From NCBI GenBank assembly GCA_965223305.1, contig CBDCWT010000011.1, positions 73,829 through 137,828 on the forward strand: a stretch of 64,000 bases of DNA, in the 5' to 3' direction. This stretch comes from CBDCWT01 sp965223305 (lineage in GTDB: Bacteria; Planctomycetota; Planctomycetia; Pirellulales; Pirellulaceae). Positions 18,481-27,727 of the stretch are shown here, piece after piece; positions within the stretch are counted from its first letter, which is position 1; each line of letters begins with the position of its first letter. The translations under genes were made by a program, and so were the position numbers. Under the pieces are notes generated by a model, which saw only the letters and a list, made by a program, of their open reading frames with translations, had not been told where the DNA came from and searched no databases.

Positions 18481-20820
18481 GCCGCGTTCTGATAGAATCG
18501 ACTGGCCAGAAGGTGTTCGAGCCCCACGACGACCACCAGGACCACGAACAGATACGAATAAAACTCCTGTCCGATTCGCGACTGACCCACTTCGAACAGG
18601 ATCTCGTCTCGCTGCCGCGCGTAATGATATCTACCTTGACCAAAGTAGTCGGCCAGCCGATCCGCTTCGAGTCTGGTGAGGTCCGTCTGGCTGGCCGGCA
18701 GGTTCACCGCGAATCCGCGAACGAGCGGACCGTCTCGCTGCCCTTTGAGCCGATAAGCGCCTGGTTGTTCGGTGTAGCGAACCGTTACGCCACCGTCGTG
18801 GGCGGTAACTTCAAAGGGCAGCTCGCCGGGTGAGAAAAGACGGTATCGCGCGGGCAGCGAGTCGTTCGGCAACTCGACAACTTCGCCAGTCTCGTAGTTC
18901 AGGCGCAAAGCACTGTCATCGATCAGATAGCCGACAATCTCGTTGGCCAGCACGAAATAAGGCCAAGCATTGTCGCTGGTCGGCAGCTCATTCCACGCTG
19001 GCCGGCCCGCGGGTGAGAGCGGGTCGGAAACCGGAGTCGTGAAGGTCAGTACGCGGCCAGCCCCGTATTGGGTCTCGACTAGCGCCGGCCGGCTATTGCT
19101 GTACGAAATCAGTACGCTGGTCTGCGGACCAATCTCCTCGAACAACCAATGACGGTTGATAGGTGAGTCCTGCCAGGGGACATTGGTCGCCTGCCCACGA
19201 AACGGTGCCAGGATCGGGTGGTTGAAGCGCGTCGGCGCAAGGAACAAATCGCGCACGCCGGCCCGCCAGCGCCGCTGCAGTTGGCCGCCGATCAGCTCGG
19301 CAGAGAGCGGTGAGTTGAATTGTTCCGCCGGATAGGCGTTGTGCCCCAAGAAGACCGCAAGGCCGCCGCCTTCCGCCACATAGCGCGCGAGGCGACTCCA
19401 AGTGGCGGGTTCGATCGGGTGCGGATCCAGCAAGCAGACCGCCGAGAACGCGGCAAGATCTTGCTGGTGGAGTTCGCTTTGGTCGACTAAGGTGCAAGCG
19501 AACCGCGCCTGCTGAAAAGCGGAGGGGGCGATCGCCTCTAGAAACAACTGCGGGTTAGCATCAGCCGATGCACCAACGAGTACTGGCCAGGCCTCGCGCA
19601 CATCGACGGCGAAATAACGGACGTCGTCGATTGGCAACCCATCGCCGCCTCGCAGCTGAACCGATCCCTGATGAACACCGACAGGTAGCCCACCCAACCG
19701 AAACTCGATTCGTTGCGCCCGTGCCCGCCGTCAGCTCGAGGGAAACTTGATCACGGCGGACTGACGGCGGCAGCAACGTCGTGCCATCCACAACAACCGG
19801 GCGTTCACGATCGGGAGTTTCAACAAACAAGTCCACGGTCTCCATCTTGGCATCGTCGCCTTGGAGTTCCGTGGTCACGGTCAGTTCGCTTCCGTAAGCA
19901 ACCACCTCGGCAGAAAGCTGCAGGTTTCCCAGAGACCTATTTCGCGGCCGTTCGGTCCCCACATCGATGACATAGATCGCGAGCTCTGGATCGTCTTCAA
20001 CCTGTAAACGCAACAGCTCACTGGCCCGCGACGGCCAAGCTCCCTTCGTCAAGTCAGTGAAAACATATAGCTCCTTGCGACGATAGGCACTGCCTCTCAA
20101 CAGCGCTATCGCGCTGCGGAGCGTCTCGGCAATGGGCTTGGAGAGAGTAGACACTTCGAGTCGATCGACCGCTTTCTTCGCTGCAGCAACATCGACAGAG
20201 AAATGGGCATCCGTCGCCACAGTCTCGACCACGGCGATTTCACTGGCCCGCGGCAGTCGCGTGAGTACCCACACTGCCATTTCACGAGCCTTCTCCAGCC
20301 GCGTCTCGTTCTCGTAGCGGTATGCCATTCTCGGCGATGTATCCACTACCAGCGCCGCGGCAACCGGCGCTCGTTGGTTTCCCAACCCTGTTGGTCGCCC
20401 GCCTGGTAACGCTGCAGAGGCGATGCCTAGAAGCACCAAGAGACAGACCGCACAGGCCACTGCCAAACTGCCAACCATCCATCTCCCACGGCGCTGCACG
20501 ATCGCCAGCGCCAACACCATCGCCACGAAGCTGAGGGCAAGCAGAACGGCACCGAACACAATCCAAGAGCCAAACCTCGGCGAATCGGCACTCGGGCGGG
20601 CCAGCGCGGCGGCGAGCAACGCAACCAGCGCACAGCGTAGAAACAGGAGCAGCCAATGTCGCAACTGCAGCTTCTTCCGATTCGCTTCTCGCCGCTCTTT
20701 TAGGAACTGGAGTGCCGGAAACAGCTGTCGTTGAGGTCGGCGGCGCATGGTGAGATGGATGACGATTGGGATCGCCACGAACAACCCACCCAACAACATC
20801 GAGATGTTAACGAACGCCAT
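18477..20820 (-). CDS. BatA/VWA-type membrane protein, frameshifted near 19.71 kb
   Basis: About 780 residues in two frames. The 5' part (20820 to about 19710) has the BatA N-terminal domain (VNISMLLGGLFVAIPIVIHL, helices near 5-25, 55-75 and 85-145) and a VWA-like domain (AALVVDTSPRMAYRYENETRLEKA). The 3' part (about 19705 to 18477) continues with LGGLPVGVHQGSVQL and an amidotransferase-like region, ending in one helix. Neither half alone is a complete family member. Removing one A from the AA pair near 19710 joins ARIEFRLGGLPVG in one frame, so a one-base sequencing overcall is the simplest explanation; a true split gene cannot be excluded. Third gene of the moxR operon. Confidence 0.82.
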
Positions 20821-20861
20821 CGACGCACACCGTGACGAGCAAAGCCCGCCGCACTTGCCAG

Positions 20862-21759
20862 CTAGAATCTCGTCTTTCGACTCTGCAAATACTCGAGCAG
20901 GGCTTTGTCAAAATGCATGCTGGTGTCCAGCGGAACGTAGTCCAGGCCGAGCTTCAGGCACTCGCTTGCGTACCGGTCTCGGAACGCCTGGAGGGTCTCC
21001 AAGTAGTCGACACGGTAGCCGCCTGCGTCCATCTGAATCGACTCGCTGCTCTCTGGATCCTCGAATTCCATCACTCCCTGAAAGGGAAAAACTGACCTCG
21101 GCTTCGTCGAGTACATGAAAGAGGATGACATCGTGGCCGCCGTGCTTTAGCCGACTCAAAGCACTCAGAATCGGATCCTGCTCACCCAGCAAGTCAGAGA
21201 AGATCATGATCAAACTGTGCTGCCGCAGCATTGCCGCGATCTGAGTTAGGCTCTGGGCCACGTCGGTGACCCCTGCCGGGCGCAGACGACTCAGGTGGGA
21301 GAGCACTGCTCCCAATTGTGTCCGTTTCGACTTCGGGGCCAAGCATCCCCGAATCTGCCGGTCAAACGTGATCAGCCCCACAGGATCGTGTTGCAGAATC
21401 ATCAAATAGCAAAGAGCGGCGGCCAAGCACACCGCATAGTCAAACTTGCTGAGCTGTTGGCGGTAGGTGAAGTCCATCGACTCACTCAAGTCGATCACCA
21501 GGTACCCGGTGATATTGGTCTCCGCTTCGAACTTCTTGATGTAGTACTTATCTGTCTTGGCATAAATGAGCCAGTCGATGTCCTTGGGATCATCGCCAAC
21601 CGTGTATTTGCGGTGCTCGCTGAATTCCACGGAAAAGCCGTGAAAAGGGCTGGCATGCAATCCTTGGAGAAAACCCTTCACAACAAACTGCGCTCGCAAA
21701 TCAAGTCGCTTGATTTGGTTAATGACCGCGGGTTTCAGGTATTTCTCGACAGCAGACAC
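20862..21759 (-). CDS. DUF58 protein, frameshifted at a homopolymer near 21.09 kb
   Basis: About 298 residues once repaired. DUF58 proteins carry a VWA-like fold and nearly always follow a moxR ATPase gene. Recognisable are HRKYTVGDDPKDIDWLIYAKT, the metal-site-like LVIDLSESMDF near residue 90 and MIFSDLLGEQD near 175. After LDEAEVSF the reading frame changes; the continuing frame reads FPFQGVMEFEDPES and ends with the expected family tail. The break falls on five A residues on the + strand at 21087-21091; four would restore one frame. It is 15 bases after moxR and 41 bases before the BatA-like gene. Confidence 0.87.
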
Positions 21760-21774
21760 AGGAGAAGTTCCAGT

Positions 21775-22791
21775 CTAAGTGGTGTACTTTGGAATCTCGG
21801 GCTCTGGAATCTCGCTCAGTAAACGCTCAACCACATCATCTGTGCTCATCCCTTCCGCTTGGGCTTGGAAGTTGGTGCTGATCCGGTGCCGAAGAACCGG
21901 CCCGGCAATCTTACGCACATCTTCGATAGCGACCGAAAAACGGCCATCCATGGCTGCGATCGCCTTGCCACCGTTGATCAGAAATTGGCCGGCACGCGGT
22001 CCAGCCCCCCAATCGACGAGCTCCTTGACGAAGTCGGGGGATTCGCTGTCGCTCGGCCGTGTAGCGCGAACGAGCCGAGCAACGTATTTGACAATGTACT
22101 CGCTTACCGCAACCGAACTGACCAACTTCTGCACCGTCAGAATCGCGCGGCCAGAAAGAACCTTCTTGACCTCGGCCCGCTCGTTGCGTGAGCTCACCGC
22201 CAAGATCCGTTCTTCCTCAGCAGCCGTGGGATACCCGACTTTGATGTTGAACATGAACCGGTCGAGTTGCGCTTCAGGGAGGGTATAGGTGCCCTCCTGT
22301 TCGATCGGATTCTGAGTGGCGATGGTGAAAAATGGTTCGGGCAGCGCGTAGGTCGACCGTCCAATGGTCACCTCCCGTTCCTGCATCGCCTGCAGCAGGG
22401 CTGCTTGGGTCTTCGGCGGAGTCCGATTGATCTCATCGGCCAAGAGGATGCTGGCAAAGATAGGACCTTCGACGAAACGGAACTCGCGGCGGCCACTTTC
22501 ATCTTCGTCCAACACGTTTGTGCCGGTGATGTCCGACGGCATCAGATCAGGTGTGAATTGAATCCTCTTAAAGGAAACGTCCAGAATCTGCGCCAGAGTA
22601 CTGACCATCAGTGTCTTGGCGAGCCCTGGAACACCCTCTAGTAGACAGTGGCCTCGTGTGAAGATTGCAGCGAACAGCTGCTCGATCACTTCTTCTTGCC
22701 CGACAATCACCTTCTGCAGCTCCTGCTGCATTAGCTGCCGGTGCTGGCTGAATTCCTGCAGGACGTCACCCAGACTGCGTTGTTTGGTCAT
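21775..22791 (-). CDS. moxR: MoxR-family AAA+ ATPase
   Basis: A 338-residue cytoplasmic ATPase of the MoxR group. Walker A is GVPGLAKT (residues 53-60), Walker B ILLADEIN (115-122), with the MoxR-typical RIQFTPDLMPSDITG between them, sensor 1 in FTIATQNPIEQEGTY and the lid domain at the end. MoxR ATPases act as chaperones that mature or control VWA-domain partners. Here it is the first gene of a four-gene operon with DUF58, BatA-like and VWA/amidotransferase-like genes, the standard set. Length and motifs are normal and the gene is intact. Confidence 0.97.
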   Translation of the reverse strand: MTKQRSLGDVLQEFSQHRQLMQQELQKVIVGQEEVIEQLFAAIFTRGHCLLEGVPGLAKTLMVSTLAQILDVSFKRIQFTPDLMPSDITGTNVLDEDESGRREFRFVEGPIFASILLADEINRTPPKTQAALLQAMQEREVTIGRSTYALPEPFFTIATQNPIEQEGTYTLPEAQLDRFMFNIKVGYPTAAEEERILAVSSRNERAEVKKVLSGRAILTVQKLVSSVAVSEYIVKYVARLVRATRPSDSESPDFVKELVDWGAGPRAGQFLINGGKAIAAMDGRFSVAIEDVRKIAGPVLRHRISTNFQAQAEGMSTDDVVERLLSEIPEPEIPKYTT

Positions 22792-22881
22792 GGCGTTTGG
22801 TACTAGGATGTGGCCGGGTGAAAAACTCCGGTCGACAATGGTTCGAAAGCTTGTCTTGTTTCGTAAGGCGCCGGATCATCT

Positions 22882-22962
22882 GGGAGGGCGAGGCTCCTGC
22901 GGAGCCGTTTGTTTGCGCCCTTCGGCTCGGCAGGAGCCTCGCCCTCCCGCAGGAGCCTCGCC
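22882..22962. repeat. Perfect GC-rich inverted repeat with an extra half-copy
   Basis: GGGAGGGCGAGGCTCCTGC (22882-22900) is answered exactly by its reverse complement at 22930-22948, and a 14-base copy of the right arm follows at once (22949-22962). It lies between the divergent moxR operon and the DUF4159 gene in a 475-base interval with no gene. A decayed relative (AGGAGGGCGAGGCGG) is near 50945. Confidence 0.85.
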
Positions 22963-23060
22963 TAGGGTGATGAAATGTGTCAGGTCAAGACCATTCTGTT
23001 TCCAACGGTTTCTGTTCCGCGTAAGGCCAGGTTTAGGAGCCAGACGTAGTCTTGACGTTA

Positions 23061-23108
23061 CCCTCCCGCTCGCGGGAGGCTCGGACGCGATAGCGTCCGG
23101 GGAGGGCC
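23061..23108. repeat. Double hairpin intergenic repeat
   Basis: CCCTCCCGC and GCGGGAGG form one stem and GGACGC/GCGTCC a second, followed by GGGGAGGGCCCC. It resembles the CTCTCCCC..GGACGC part of the dispersed repeats at 6349 and 7012 and is probably a distant copy. It lies about 160 bases before the DUF4159 gene. Confidence 0.6.
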
Positions 23109-23266
23109 CCCAGGTTGTCGGCGACTTTGTCTCTCGGACGGCGTCTCCTCAGATTGTATGCCGCCTTAGCCGAAAGGGGCATCGCCCCGCCTTGTTTGCC
23201 TCCTTAACTGCTGAATCCTAAGATATTTGGGGCGCCCTGCAGGGCAACGGCACCAGGAACAGTCTG

Positions 23267-25582
23267 ATGCGGCTAGAAAAGCGAATCTCCCTCGTCTGCC
23301 TGCTGTCAATTGCATTGATCGTCCGGATCGCTCCGGCAGAAATCACCGATTCCGAGGTGCACACGGCGATCCGCAATGGCATTTCGCATTTAGCAAAGCA
23401 ACAGAAGGCTCGTGGAAACTGGGCTGACCGCACCGGCTATGTCGGAGGCACGACGGCACTCTGCACATTGGCGCTGCTCCACGCCGGTGCCGACGTACAG
23501 TCCCCAGAGATACAACGCGGCCTGCGTTATCTGCGTGCGCTGGGTGCGCCTCAGATGGTGTACGTGGCATCGCTCCAGACAATGGTCTTCTGTGCCGCGG
23601 AACCGGAGAAAGACGCGGCTTTGATCAGCCGCAATGTCCGCTGGTTGGAGCAGCTTCAGATCAAGAGTGGACCGATGGCCGGAACCTGGGGGTATTCCGA
23701 ACGCCAGGGCACGGGAGATAACTCGAACAGCCAGTTCGCATTGCTGGCCCTGCATGAGGGGCAGCGGGTCGGCATCGAAGTCCAGGAATCGACTTGGAGC
23801 CTCGCGCTGGAGTACTGGTTACGGACTCAACGTCCCGATGGCGGCTGGCCCTATGTGCCCGGAGGTCCTGCAAAGGGAAGCATGACCTGCGCTGGAATCG
23901 CATCGGTCATTATCGCCTCGGGTAAAGTGACTGGTGGTGACGCAGCAGTGGTCGACGGGGAGGTGCAATGCTGCGGCGAGCAAGCTGACAACCGAGCAGT
24001 GCAGCGAGCCCTCGCGTGGCTCGCTACGAGCTTTTCGGTTTCGCGGAATCCTAACTCCAATCGGCGCGAAGAACGCACCTGGCTCTACTACTACCTCTAC
24101 TGCGTTGAGCGCGTCGGCCGGTTGACCGGACAACGATTCATCGGTGGTCACGATTGGTTTCGTGAAGGGGCCGAGTTTCTCGTCGATCAACAGAACTCGC
24201 TCACTGGCTCTTGGCGAGGCGAGCATTTGGAAGAGCAGAATTCGCTGGTCGCCACATCCTTCGCCCTGTTGTTTCTCTCCAAGGGACGACGACCGGTTGT
24301 GATCTCCAAGTTGAAACATAGCGACGGTCAAAGCTGGGACGTGCACCGCAGTGCCGTGCAGAATCTGACAGCGCGGATCGAACAGAGCTGGCAGCGGGAT
24401 CTGACCTGGCAGACGATCGATCTACAGGTCGCCACAGCCGAGAACCTACTGCAGAGTCCCGTCTTGTTCCTCAGTGGCAAGGAAGCGCTGCGGCTGACCA
24501 GCGCTCAGCAGGAAAAACTGCGAAAGTTCGTCAATTTGGGAGGATTTATTTTTGCCGAGGCGTGCTGTGGAAGCAGCGATTTCGATGCCTCTTTCCGCGC
24601 ACTCATGAAGGAGTTGTTCCCCGACAGCGGTCTGAGGCTCCTGCCCCCCGACCACCCGGTATGGTACGCCGAGGAGCGCGTGCGGGCCGACCATCTGCCG
24701 CCTCTGTATGGTGTCGAAGCGTGTTGCCGTACGAGCGTGGTCTACTGTCCGGACGATCTATCTTGCTACTGGGAATTAAGTCGCAGCGGTCATGACAGGG
24801 ATTATCCTCCAGCAATTCGCGAGCTGATCGAATCTCGCATGCGGATCGGCCAGAACGTCATCACGTACGCGACCAACCGAGAGCTAAAGAATAAACTCGA
24901 GCGCCCGACGCTGGCGGCGAATCAGGCGTTGCAGCAGCCTACGCGGGGCGTGCTGTACATCCCCAAACTTGTGTACGACGGCGGTGGCGACGATGCACCC
25001 AACTCGCTGCCAAACCTACTGAACTTCGTCGCGGCTACAGCGCAGATGCGCGTTGGTATTGAAAACCGTCTGATCGCTGCCACAGATCCCGCTATCCACG
25101 ATTACCCGCTGCTATTCCTGCACGGACGCCGTGACTTCCGGTTTCGGGCCGAAGAGCAGCGAGCGATAGCTCGGTATCTCGAACAGGGAGGACTGGTGTT
25201 TGCCGACGCCATCTGTGGCAGCCGCGAGTTCGCAGATGCGGTTCGCCGCGAGTTCCGTGTTATCTTGCGGGGGCAGTCGTTGCGCCGGGTTCCGCCGACC
25301 CACGCGCTGTTTAGCGACCAATTCCAAGGATATGATCTTTCCGGCGTCACACTCCGCGATCCGCTGGTGCGCCGTGAAGGCGATCCGTTGAGCGCCAAAC
25401 TGACGAAGACTTCACCATTGCTCGAAGCCGCAGCGATCGACGGTCGGTTGGCAGTCCTTCTGTCGCCGTATGACTTGAGCTGCGCGTTGGAATACAGCGC
25501 TTCGCTGGAGTGCCGTGGTTACATCAAACAGGATGCTGCGCGAATTGGTCTGAACGTGATTCTGTTCGCACTGCAACAATAG
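23267..25582 (+). CDS. Prenyltransferase-repeat protein with two DUF4159 domains
   Basis: A 771-residue exported protein. A signal peptide (about residues 6-24) precedes an alpha/alpha toroid with squalene-cyclase/prenyltransferase-type repeats (RGNWADRTGYVGGTTALCTLAL, MAGTWGYSERQGTGDNSNSQFALLAL, PDGGWPYVPGG, TGSWRG). Two DUF4159 domains follow, one starting near residue 390 (SPVLFLSGKEALRLT, NLGGFIFAEACCGSSDFD) and one near 610 (YPLLFLHGRRDFRF, EQGGLVFADAICGSREF). DUF4159 has an amidotransferase-like fold without a proven reaction. AGGAAC lies seven bases before the ATG. It faces away from the moxR operon, and genes of this family are often part of such operons, so a joint role is likely. 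Confidence 0.9.
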   Translation: MRLEKRISLVCLLSIALIVRIAPAEITDSEVHTAIRNGISHLAKQQKARGNWADRTGYVGGTTALCTLALLHAGADVQSPEIQRGLRYLRALGAPQMVYVASLQTMVFCAAEPEKDAALISRNVRWLEQLQIKSGPMAGTWGYSERQGTGDNSNSQFALLALHEGQRVGIEVQESTWSLALEYWLRTQRPDGGWPYVPGGPAKGSMTCAGIASVIIASGKVTGGDAAVVDGEVQCCGEQADNRAVQRALAWLATSFSVSRNPNSNRREERTWLYYYLYCVERVGRLTGQRFIGGHDWFREGAEFLVDQQNSLTGSWRGEHLEEQNSLVATSFALLFLSKGRRPVVISKLKHSDGQSWDVHRSAVQNLTARIEQSWQRDLTWQTIDLQVATAENLLQSPVLFLSGKEALRLTSAQQEKLRKFVNLGGFIFAEACCGSSDFDASFRALMKELFPDSGLRLLPPDHPVWYAEERVRADHLPPLYGVEACCRTSVVYCPDDLSCYWELSRSGHDRDYPPAIRELIESRMRIGQNVITYATNRELKNKLERPTLAANQALQQPTRGVLYIPKLVYDGGGDDAPNSLPNLLNFVAATAQMRVGIENRLIAATDPAIHDYPLLFLHGRRDFRFRAEEQRAIARYLEQGGLVFADAICGSREFADAVRREFRVILRGQSLRRVPPTHALFSDQFQGYDLSGVTLRDPLVRREGDPLSAKLTKTSPLLEAAAIDGRLAVLLSPYDLSCALEYSASLECRGYIKQDAARIGLNVILFALQQ

Positions 25583-25659
25583 CCGATCCCGCGGCGCCCA
25601 TAGGCGGGAAGTTCACAGACTGTGGCAGCGACGGTGATCAGCTTACAACAGCTAGCCGG

Positions 25660-26199
25660 TTACGGCAGTTCGAACACCGATTGGCTCTTGACGATGGCGT
25701 AGTCGTCCGGGAACGTATGGAACGCCTGCACCAGCATGTTGCGGTTCCTCGTTTCGACATTGATGTAGCTGAGAGCCCCCAATGTCATCCGCCCGCTCGA
25801 CTCGAAAGTGTGCAACAGCCCCTGCCGTTCGCCGTCGGCCGTCAGTTCCTGGTGAAACATCCAAAACACATCAGGCGAAACAGGCTCGAGCTGAAAACTG
25901 ACTTGGTAGGTCACTCCGCCGCGGCACTCAATCCGGTCGCTCCGCTCACCTTTCAGCTTATAGGAGAGCAGCCGACGCTTTTGAGGGAGCGGGTGATGGG
26001 CTGAACAGGCGACTTCGGTCAGAGTCATGCCTTCGTAGCGCCAGGTAACGACGTGTCCGGCGGAAGTGATATCGATTTTCGCCCGATACCCACCTCGCTC
26101 GATCTCACGCGTCTGGTAAACCTCGAACAGCTCGGGGTGCAGTGAACGACCGTAAAGTTGGAAAGCCAGTTCGGCGACTCTGGGTCTTACCGATAACAC
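25660..26199 (-). CDS. DUF2617 family protein
   Basis: A protein of about 179 residues from the GTG start. The block VRPRVAELAFQLYGRSLHPELFE at the N-terminus and the later HELTADGERQGLLHTF are what I recall of DUF2617, a family of unknown function in planctomycetes and actinobacteria. It has no signal peptide or membrane helix. The frame is open to an ATG at 26283, but GTG at 26199 is preferred: AAGGA lies nine bases upstream of it, and family members begin at this LSVRP sequence. It stands between the DUF4159 gene (convergent) and the CPBP protease gene on the same strand. Confidence 0.75.
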   Translation of the reverse strand: MLSVRPRVAELAFQLYGRSLHPELFEVYQTREIERGGYRAKIDITSAGHVVTWRYEGMTLTEVACSAHHPLPQKRRLLSYKLKGERSDRIECRGGVTYQVSFQLEPVSPDVFWMFHQELTADGERQGLLHTFESSGRMTLGALSYINVETRNRNMLVQAFHTFPDDYAIVKSQSVFELP

Positions 26200-26459
26200 G
26201 TTATGAGTTCCTTGTCGCGACCCGCTATGGGTCGCGGAATCGGTGAGTATGACGTTGGTGATGGACCGAGAACGAACTTGCATGCTCTAAAGACGTAACC
26301 GAGCGACGCCAGACCGTCTCTGCTGCGCCCATTATAAGCTTAGCTCCGGACACCAACAAAGCCACTTTGCTGCGCGGCCAAGATGATTGTCCGTTGGGGG
26401 TTGACAAAGCAATCGTTGGATGTTCTCGGCCGTCCTGCTAGCAGCTTTGTTGCACTTTT

Positions 26460-27194
26460 TTAGCCAACGAGAATGTCGTACAGCGCATGTGATCCGACAG
26501 CGATTCCAAAGCCGCGAAAGAGAAACAGCAACGAAAAGACAGCGCCTGCTGTGAATCGAAACCAAAACACCGACCACACAAACGGCTCGCCAACACAAGT
26601 CAGCCAGCCGTTCGCACCGATTTCGAAACGGTGGTGAGCTGCTGCAAAAACGAGACTGCAAATCACAACGGATAAGGTGAGACTTTTCCACTGCGGCGTG
26701 CCCAGTAGCCGCAAGCCGACAACGAGCACTGGCAACAAGATTAGGCGGAAAACGAGTTCCTCGTAGATACCTGCACCGATGTAGGAAACGGCGTCGCGCG
26801 CCGACACGAGTGCAGTAGCGGCCGGATTGGATTCGATAGCCAAGAGCGAGTGGTGCAGCTGAGCGACGAAGATCAGCACGGCGCCGTAGCCGAGTGACTC
26901 CAGCACCATCCCGTAGAGGACTCGGCCCGGCAGCCGCCAGGCTTCACGCGAAACGTGGTGCCAGGCGAGCAATAGCCCGCAGGTCAGCAACGGCAACAGG
27001 AAATACTGGGTGAATCCTAGGAACTCAAGCGTTTGCCGGAGCCAGACGTCGGCACCATTTCGCATCGCGTGGGGCCCCAGTACGAGCAATCCGGCTTCGT
27101 AGGCAACGAGCAACGGGACCACGAAGACCAGATTGACCAAGGGTCGACCGGTCTCTTCCCAGTATTGGCATAGCGCGCTGGCCGGCTCCTTCAT
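26460..27194 (-). CDS. CPBP-family intramembrane metalloprotease
   Basis: A 244-residue multi-pass membrane protein of the CPBP (CAAX protease and bacteriocin-processing) family. The zinc-site motifs are present: Glu145-Glu146-x-x-x-Arg150 in YEELVFR, and the His pair 187-188 in FAAAHHRFE. Seven or so hydrophobic segments span residues 20-240. Substrates of the family differ (prenylated proteins, anti-sigma factors, bacteriocins), and none is suggested here. The ATG at 27194 is chosen because AGGGGGG lies seven bases upstream; an in-frame ATG at 27257 lacks such a site. Confidence 0.9.
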   Translation of the reverse strand: MKEPASALCQYWEETGRPLVNLVFVVPLLVAYEAGLLVLGPHAMRNGADVWLRQTLEFLGFTQYFLLPLLTCGLLLAWHHVSREAWRLPGRVLYGMVLESLGYGAVLIFVAQLHHSLLAIESNPAATALVSARDAVSYIGAGIYEELVFRLILLPVLVVGLRLLGTPQWKSLTLSVVICSLVFAAAHHRFEIGANGWLTCVGEPFVWSVFWFRFTAGAVFSLLFLFRGFGIAVGSHALYDILVG

Positions 27195-27378
27195 CGAGTC
27201 CCCCCTGGGATGAAGCACGTCGGGTTCTTCAGTTTCAGTTTCGGCAAGACAAGCCACGCGGCTTCAATTCAGAGGTAATCAGACCGGTCATGCCGACGTT
27301 GTCCCGCCAAACCACTTAGTCCATAATCTACGGGCATCCCTTGGACGAACGCCATCGAATCGCGTGGGGTACGCTGCT

Positions 27379-27690
27379 ATGCCGATCGAGTTCTTTTGCC
27401 CCGGCTGCGGTCATTTGATGCGAACTCCCAGCGACACCGCAGGACGAAAGGGACGTTGCCCGAACTGTGAAATCAAGGTCCAAATCCCCGACACAACGTT
27501 GACCACCAGAGAGGAGACACGGCTCGACTCTTCAGCAAACGGCGAGCAAGAAGAGTACGCCGAGTCCAGGAAGCTTGAGTTTTATTGCTCAAGTTGTGGG
27601 AAGCAGGTCCGCGTCGCCGAGTCGGCAGCCGGTCAACGAGGACAGTGTCCTCGTTGCCAAGCCGTGGTCCGAATTCCGGACAACGAGTAG
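27379..27690 (+). CDS. Small protein with two zinc ribbons
   Basis: A 103-residue soluble protein with two similar zinc-ribbon modules: CPGCG..CPNC (about residues 7-30) and CSSCG..CPRC (about 70-92), joined by an acidic linker. Each is of the IEFFCPGC..GRKGRCPNC type common in planctomycetes, where it is often fused to membrane domains (compare 52746-54125). The ATG at 27379 is taken as start; a GTG fifteen bases earlier is also in frame. It ends 37 bases before the symporter gene on the same strand. Function unknown. Confidence 0.82.
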   Translation: MPIEFFCPGCGHLMRTPSDTAGRKGRCPNCEIKVQIPDTTLTTREETRLDSSANGEQEEYAESRKLEFYCSSCGKQVRVAESAAGQRGQCPRCQAVVRIPDNE

Positions 27691-27727
27691 CTGAAAGCGA
27701 TCCGCCACTTTTTAGGAAGCAAACTAC

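Noticed and set aside
18477..20820. Two separate genes in the BatA-like interval
   Set aside because: Each half lacks parts the other supplies, and a single-base change joins them at a sensible point.
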